DNA from: Limnephilus marmoratus
Taxonomy: Eukaryota > Arthropoda > Insecta > Trichoptera > Limnephilidae
Direction: 5' to 3'
DNA length: 64,000 nt
NCBI GenBank assembly: GCA_917880885.1
Contig: OU862910.1
Span: 19,728,710 to 19,792,709 of the forward strand
The position numbers and the translations under genes are program-made. The notes beneath the pieces were generated by a model. That model was not told the DNA's origin. It saw only the letters and a program-made list of their open reading frames with translations, and did no database searches. Below, one piece after another: positions 35,301 through 44,300 of the stretch. The stretch's first letter is position 1; each line of letters starts with the position of its first letter.

Positions 35301-38300
35301 AAGGAAAAAAAATATTTATGAGATGTAATATTTTTGGTATGCCTCGCTATTCTGCTGTGCCATTCGTGTGGAAAACGTTCTTTTTTTTAAATGATTTTCG
35401 GCTATGTAATTATCGTTTTTTCACACCTATAAAATTATGTCCCGTCTTTCCGGTTTATAAAAAATGGTCTGATTTATCGGATTGAAATTTTCAAAAAATC
35501 CCCAGGGTTTCAAAAATACGATTAAAAAAAAAAAAATACAGAATGTCTTAGAATATTTGCCTAAACCGGAAAAAAATTTAAAAAAAAATGATGCAAGTGG
35601 CCTATTCCTATCTCCGACGTCTTCTCTGTTCCCAACATGTATCGTTCCTTAGAAGAAAATTGGACAGATACGAAAACGAAACGATTTGATTTTTCCAGCG
35701 GAGAACGATCCGCTGGAATACAAAATCATTTTCCAAGTCAAACTTAGTTCATGCCCGCCTCCCAAATTGAGAAACTGTATCTCGAGAATGAGATTTGGTC
35801 ACTGCTCTATTATATATGAGACACTTGACCACGTTTTCTTCAATTGTAAAAATATTTCTTCCTTCAAAGACATACATATCGTTTGCTTATTAAAATTACC
35901 CACAATTCTTCTTTAGTAGGTAGTCCACTGTCTTTCAACAATTCTCGCATTTTTTCAGTTCTCTATAAGTTCATAGACTTGAATGACTTCAATATTTGAC
36001 ATTTCCTGTCCCCTTACAGATTTTCCTCAAAATTATAACCAAGCTACCTTAAGATTAACGGCATAAAGCACTTTTTTAGGGTGAATTGCCTGATTCAACA
36101 AAAATCTGAATTTGACCGATGGAGATCTAAGGTATTCAGCGAATATAAATCATTAGGTACTTGAACAACTACAGAAAAAACGTATGTATTACGTAGGTTA
36201 TTTACAATTTGTCAAATAAGAGTAGAAAACATAGGAGGGCGCCACTGTTGTTCAAATGGCAATATTGAAAATATAACTCATCGTGAAAATGTAAAGCTGT
36301 GTAACCTACATTTTTATCATTTGATCAAAACACCTTAACAACAGTGCATCTTCGATTTTTATTTTTTTTCTTTAAGAACAAAAAAAAATGTTTTTAAACT
36401 GTGATTTACAGTGTTCTATATAAACAATGTCATTGCGCTAAAAATATTTGACAGTTAAATTGGTGTTGCCAGCCTACACATTTTTAATATTATTCCATTT
36501 TTAATAAGTTCTACTCTTAAATTGACAGACTATACATAGGCTAGCAAACCGCATTTTCGATTGCTAATCATAGCTTAAATCTTAAATCTTCAATTGTGTC
36601 TTATGTATGTGAATTTGATATTAAGAGGGCCGTTAAAAGACTACTGCATTATGCATGCAGTGCATTTTGCTTCAACCCAACCCAAAGGCACATCCTGTTC
36701 CAAATAAAAACTGCATTTTGATTGCAATCAAGTTCCTCTACGTGACATTTTGTAAAGCCAAGACATAATAATATTCAACGACCGACGCGTTGTATTGCAT
36801 GAAAATACATAACTGTCCAACTGTTGCATACAAAATCAATGAATCTATAGACAGTTATCATAGGCACTCTGAAAAGGTAGTGATACCAACGCAAAGCGTG
36901 GCTCCCACTGAAATGCAGAGAATAGAGGCGGGTAATTGAGATTCAAGGTGTGTGCACTGGCTGTGACGGTACAATAGATCGAGGTATTCAACTATAATCA
37001 ACAGACAGACAGGGTCTACCAACAGTTAAAACAGGGATTTTTATTAAAAAAATATATATATATTTAATTTTTTTTAAATAGGATGTGTTATAAGTCCATA
37101 TCATCTTTGGAGACGCTGTGTGGGGGTCTATTTAAAGAACACAAAGCGGATCTCAGCGAAATTTCTTTTTAAATACATCTATTTATTTTCAATTTTGTTT
37201 TCTTGATTGAATGAATGTACGAATGAAGTGGAATCATGCAGGTGAAAATTAACCCACTTCCCTACATCCGATCGAGCTGAAATTCGGCTCGTTGTCAACT
37301 CGATTATTTTGATTAAATAGTGGTACCCAAAGTGTTTTATTTTCCTTTAAAACGTAATTACTAATTGCAATTTGTCTTTAATTTTTACAATTTTTTTAAT
37401 GGATAAAATCAACAAAGGCGGTATATTGCGAAAAGATAAATTCTACAATATTACCTATAACAACACACTCCACCTTGGAATATGCTCAGCTTAATGGGGT
37501 GGTTTATAAAAAAAATGTATTTGGGTGTATTATATTTATCTTGGTAAATAAATATTTTTTTTAAATCGAGTGCTGTTTATAATGCGGTAGAAGCGAAATT
37601 TTACCAAAACAATCTCAATCAATACTTGAAAAGTGAGGTTATGACTATCAAAGCGACCAATGAGCGCAGACCAGCGTAATTTCCATTTCATATCTCAACC
37701 AATAGGAGCCCTTAAGAGCTATGCCGGTCATTTAAAAATATCGTCGATAGGTATTGTAACGAATGTCGTCTGTTCCACTCCGCGCTCCCCTCAGGGGAAC
37801 CGAGCGATAGGGACAACTGCATATCGGGCCGAAAATACCTAAATAAAATCGTCAAAATCGATTTTTTGTATTCCCCATTTTTCTTCTCCAAAACTGGACC
37901 GATTTTAATTTTTTTTTTTTCACTAACTGTATTAGAAGAAAATATTCTATGTCGGTACGATTTGCTTTTTTTAAATACATTGTTTAGTTTGTATACCGAA
38001 CGTCTTTTGACGGCGTTTAAACCGGGCAATTTTATTCATTTTTGGAAGGTCCTAACTTCTATAAGAAATAAATTATCAAATAAAGCAAAACGTACCGACA
38101 CGCTAGTGGTCGATATCTATATTATTTTTAAAAAATTGCTCCAGGGTCAAAATCCAGAGAGATAACCGGGGAATACGTTTGTATGGAAAAAACGCCGCCC
38201 ACATTCCCTCTTAAAAGTAACATCGTAATCAAAGCGGTCAACGAGCGCAGTTGTGCGTCGCAGGAACAGTAATCGTCATTTCCGTTTCACCCGAAATCCA

Positions 38301-41300
38301 AATCATAGCGGGGCTATAGAAGTTTAACTTCAAAAATAATTACAGTTGTAGTAGTTATACCTACTACAGTGTTTACTATTATACTTGAAGGAATCTCCAT
38401 TCGAAGATCGAAGTGGCAAAAAACGCTTGTCGGATAGTGCGCCGAAAATGATTATTATTTTATGTGTGTACCCTGTGTACCACGTACCTATACTATTAAA
38501 GCTAATCGAAGAAGATTATTTAATTTTAATAAAGCATACTGTTATTATTATTGATTGCTGTGTTTTACTTTCAATATAATGAGCCAATTTGACTGCTTTA
38601 TTATTACGTTCAACGGTGATTACTAGCGCTACTGTGTTGGAATTTTTTGCTTTCTGCGTTACGAGGAAAATTTGAATAATTTTTACATCGGTGATGTATT
38701 CTGTTACGTTATTTCGCCGTAACGTGTTATGTTCCGCGAGCTTAGTATTGATTTTAGGAAAACAATATCTTTCAAATTGTAAGGTCGCTACCACTACATA
38801 AAAGAACAGGGGTGTGATACCAACGACAGAAAAGTCGAAGAAAAACTTCAAAAATCTAAAAAGGTTTTTTATTTGCTACAAAAGTGAAATAAATCTAGTT
38901 TGAGTTGTGCTCGACAGAGTTCAATTTAGCCAAGTTCACGCATTTGTGATGACCCGTGTGTTACGGACATAAATATAGGACTCCAGATACTAATATCTAC
39001 AGCCTGTATGTCTGAAGAATATCTACAGCTCATGTGTTGAACTAATATCTACGAACTTCAGAGTGTTGACTAATATCTACAGAGCGTAGGTTGGGCTAAT
39101 CAGCTAAATGTGTCCAATAGTCCGATATTACGGATTTTTACATACACACTTACATAAATTAAGTTTTTTAAACTGCATACGCAATATTACATTATTTCAA
39201 TATGCTACACATAATTGCAAATCCAACCTCTGCCAGTGCTGTAGATATTCGTCAACACTTTGATTCTCATAGATATTAGTCAACAGTTTGTGCTGTAGAT
39301 ATTCGTCAACACTTTGGTTCTCATAGATATTAGTTCGATTTTTTCAGTTTTTGGAATTCCTGTAGATATTAGTAGACGCCTCCCATAAATAGTAGACTGG
39401 GGGAACGACAGTTGAGATTGTATGTGCACATAAAACGGAGACCACCAGACCACACATGTCTATGAATCTTCATCGACAGTCATCCAGAGGAAGACCAAAG
39501 AACTCCTGGTTGACTCAAAGCTCCAAAATATTACCTACAGAGAAACGGCCCGACTGAAAGCGACACCCAGAACCGAAGAAGATATAGCTTGAGAACGAAA
39601 AGAGCCGACTCCAACAGCCTACCTAGGCAATGAGTTGGGACAATGCAAGGAAGAAGAAGATGAGTTTTAGCCTCACTTGAAAAATATGGCTTTTTGATTT
39701 GTGGCATTTTTCTTCCGAACCAGCGGATTATTTAATGAATCTGTTGGAAACTGGTTTCTGTGTTTTACTTACACATTTAGGATGTTAGTAAAGTTAGGAG
39801 GAAATTGCCAACTTTAATAAGTACATCCCTGGAAAAGAGGGTATAAATTATTTCGTGAGTATGTACCTATGACAATAACTTGAATATTTTAGTAAAAAAA
39901 TTGCGTGATCTGCTAGAACCAAGAATGTGTCTTATGCCGACCTTAACTAATCGCTTATAACCATTACATAGATATATTTATGTTGTGGTCTATTTATTAC
40001 CTTCTGAGAAATAATCAACATCGTAATCACAATCAGCTACCAGGGTGACGAATAATACATAAAGTACCTACTCGTGTTTTGTTTTGTGACGTGTTGTGAG
40101 GTATTGCGACATATTTCACATTTTTGCAATGGTGTATCGACTCTGCTAGTATTTTTTACAGAATCTTTTTTTTTTAATATCATGAAAGCAACGTACGTAA
40201 CGAATTTTTAGATTTTATTTTTGTTTCCTAAAAACTACATACATTCGAAAAAATTCAAGCCGAAAATTAAGTTAAACTTCAAAAAAAACACAATATTTGA
40301 GTATTAGTATTACTTATTTACCACGTGCAAATGTCAAACGAATTTACGTTTTAAACGAATGTTTTAAACAAACTACCCGTTTTAAACAAACAGCCTGTCG
40401 CAGAAAAGTTCTACAATGGACTGCACTCTAAACAGAAAAAAATGTACCTAACACTAGAAGTGCCTTCCATCCAAATTTGAACGGAAGCAAATGTACCACT
40501 GGCTTAGTATGGATTTAGACCATTTAGCACTCCCCTGGAATTTTTTATCGCCACCCGTTTGAATTTCATAATCGTGGTGAAACACGTTTTGTATGGAGAT
40601 ATATTGGTAACCGAAATTGGACCTATAATTGGATCACGAAACACGCCCATAAGGCGGCTCTTGTATTCTTTATTATATGGCTGCAAATCTTTGCCTTACT
40701 TTAGCGAACTTTACTTAGGGGGCATCTATTAATTACTATTAATTAATTAATTACGTGAGCAGTTTTTCTTCCCCCCCTTTTGAACTCACGTAATTAATGT
40801 TTGCCCCATTATCTGTCTTCAGGGTCTGGTTATTTAAATGTGCGATCTTCGGTGGTCATGTACGATTCATGTTGTAGTTTATTCAAAGCATTCTCCAACC
40901 CTCCTGGTGCCAAAAACATGGTCACATGGTTTGCTTCCACTTCGTCGAAATGATACCTAAATTTCATGTTAGGGCAAGTTTTAATTTGAATGTCTACGGT
41001 TCACATCTATGCTTTTGTTTGTGTGCTTGAATACATTGATTGGACAAATGGACAGCCATATTATTTTCAATCTTAGAAATTTTTATATGTTTACGGTTTT
41101 TAGGAAACAAATTCGAATGTGACATCACTACAGAGTGTTTTACTTATTTGTGAATGACAAATTTACGTATAAACATTAATTTCCTTATTTACCACACAAC
41201 AATGGTACATTGTACCTAATATTTTCTTCACTGTGTAATGAATCATTTAACAATTCACAATATATTACTGCTAACATGATTCTGTGGTAAATATTATCAT

Positions 41301-44300
41301 TGTGACGTCAGAGCCGACCACAAAATGCATTTTTGTCGAGCGGACGTGCGCTTACATCATCCAAAAAATATCGAAATTTTTCGATTACGGCCATCACTAC
41401 CTAAACTAAAATGATAATCGAAGATAATAAAAAAAGTGTTTTAAACAAAATTGTTTAAAATTTAATCAAAATTGTTTTATCACACCATAGTGCTTCGTAT
41501 GTGAATATATAAAATGATAATGTTTTTTGCATGTCTGCTTGTTGTTCTTAACCCCTGGCTATGAAAACGGTTGACCCATGATGTCATCGCTGTTTGTGAG
41601 TCTGATTTCATAGGCCCCATAGCGAGCGGCACAAACTCCAGGCTGACTCACCAATCAACATGGGCCGCGGCCGCCTACTTTGCAACATCTTTGGAATGCT
41701 TAGAGCTTAGAACATAGAACAAGGGTTCCCAACCGGTCGATAAAATAATTTTTTTTTTCGATCCCAAAAAATTTCCCAAAACTCTTATTAGACGTCGATC
41801 GCTGTTAAAATTTAGTTTTAGAAAAATGCGCAAAGTTAAAATTATCAGTGCCTTTGTAAGTACAAATAAACATTTCTAACAATTGTTACTTTGAAAAATA
41901 AACCAAGCGTGTATTAATTTTTTCCTTTAGATTCTTACTTGATAAATATTAAACAGGGGGGGAGGGGGTCGGCCTATTCTTATTTTCCTTGTAATAGGGG
42001 GGAGGGGGTCGAAAACTAGAAAAAATCGTCCTACGCAATAAATGAATGGCCCCTAAGTTGATTTATGAACGTATCCTAAGTCGATTTTGGGTGATTGAGA
42101 TTTATATCTGCCTGTGACTTTAGAATGGCTTGCGGATGGCGACAATGCTTGCAACCTGCGACCCACTATGGCAGAGACATGACTGCCGAGGAGAAAGGTG
42201 TTCCAATAGGAGCTTAAAAACGTTAACGTTGATTAATTGACTATTCTCTATGTTTTATGATACAAACATTAAAATAAAAGATGATCGTGGATGTATTTTT
42301 GATGGCTCATTAATCTTGTAAGAAACTAACGAGAGTCCATTTAGGACATCTAACGACCGCTTTCATTAATCAAATTGAGCGATCACGTTTAAAAAATTTC
42401 AATAAAATTATAATATGTGACACGCATCTGAGCAACTTTTTCGCTCAGCGGTACATAAAGATAGGACAGTTCTATCTGCTATCTGCATGGATGGACTTTT
42501 CACTGAGATTTAAACTGTCAAAATTACTTTCTCGCGAATCGTCTGTATCGAAAACAAAATCGGAATAACTATTTCTGAAAGCTGAAAAAACTTTTCCAAT
42601 TTAGTTCCGATTGATTAATAAACATAATACGATACGTTAACTATTTTAAGGTATGAATGATAAATACTTTTTTTTTTTTTAATTTCTCAATGTGGTGTGC
42701 AGACCTTCCTTTATTGCGCAGTATTATTTATAAATACCTACCTACATTGCGTTATTCTAGAGAGGCTATTCTAGACGGACAAAAAATTGATATTGGAAGA
42801 CTTCTACCATATTAATACCTATACCTATCTACTATACAAAGAAGATCGGCGCCGCGCAAATTCGGCGGGAATAGTGATGGTCACAATCGAAACATTTTTT
42901 TAATCGAACGACATTCCGTTGTTCAAACTTCGTAAAAGAAAACTAATTTTTGGATTTCTCATAAAATCGACGTCGCCATTTGATCAAAAATCTACCTACT
43001 TACAAAATAATATTTAAATCCATCATTTTGATGTTTGAACTATGTAATAATGTTATCAAACAAATATCCATAATTCCCCATTGTTCGACCATTTAATACC
43101 TATAGGGAACGTACCCATACTACGTGACAAACTTTTTGCAATTTTTAACCCCCCCCCCCCCCCCGCCGGTGACCAAAATCCTAAGCAACCCACCGCTCAT
43201 TTGTATGGAGCGTGACATTTTGAAACCCCCCCCCTCCCCTAAACGTGTCACGTAGTATGGGTACGTTCCCATACCTACTATACAAAGAAGATCGGCGCCG
43301 CGCAAATTCGGCGGGAATGGTGATGGTCACAATCGAAACATTTTTTTAATCGAACGACATTCCGTTGTTCAAACGTCGTAAAAGAAAACTAATTTTTAGA
43401 TTTCTCATAAAATCGACGTCGCCATTTGATCAAGCATCTACCTACTGACAAAATAATATTTAAATCCATCATTTTGATGTTTGAACTAAGTAGTAATGTT
43501 ATCAAACAAATATCTATAATTCCCCATTGTTCGACCATTTAATACCTATACCTACTATACAAAGAAGATTGGCGCCGCGCAAATTCGGCGGGAATAGTGA
43601 TGGTCATAAACGAAACATTTTTTTAATCGAACGACATTCCATAGTTCAAATGTCGTAAAAGAAAACGAATTATTGATTTCTCATAAAATCGACGTCGCCA
43701 TTTGATTAAAAATCTACCTACTTACAAAATAATATTTAAATCCATCATTTTGATGTTTGAACTAAGTAGTAATGTTATCAAAGAAATATCTATAATTCCC
43801 CATTGTTCGACCATTTATTTTTTTTAAGTTTGAAAGTTCATTGACCATTTTGACTTCGTTCATTTAAATGAATTTAAAAAAAAATTCAAAATGTTTCGAA
43901 ACTTTACGTCGACTACTCATTTTCGAATATATATTATTTCGAAATTTCACTGTTCCAATGAATTTTTAATGTTTACAGTCTTACATTAATAATCGGTCAT
44001 CTCGATATCTCGATTATGCCCAACACTAGCAGGGATATTTAAGCGGGAATATAGTTATGTAGATACCTAGCTACAATATTACTATATCGAACGCCTTTTT
44101 ACTTCTATACCTTGATTTATTTTTATACTCAGACCCTTTACAAATACAGGATTTTGATGGTATGTGTGACTTCTCACATTTTTCAGTATACGAAATATAC
44201 TAGTATGTTTGCCTATTCTCGTTTGGTCTGAAAAACTTTAAGGTCAGAATTGACCGGCAGTGTGTAGATAGGTAGGCAGTGGGTAGGTACCATGGAACAA

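Noticed and set aside
35686..35916. Reverse-transcriptase/RNase H tail
   Set aside because: Only about 25 residues are suggestive (RMRFGHCSIIYETLDHVFFN), with no supporting neighbouring sequence.
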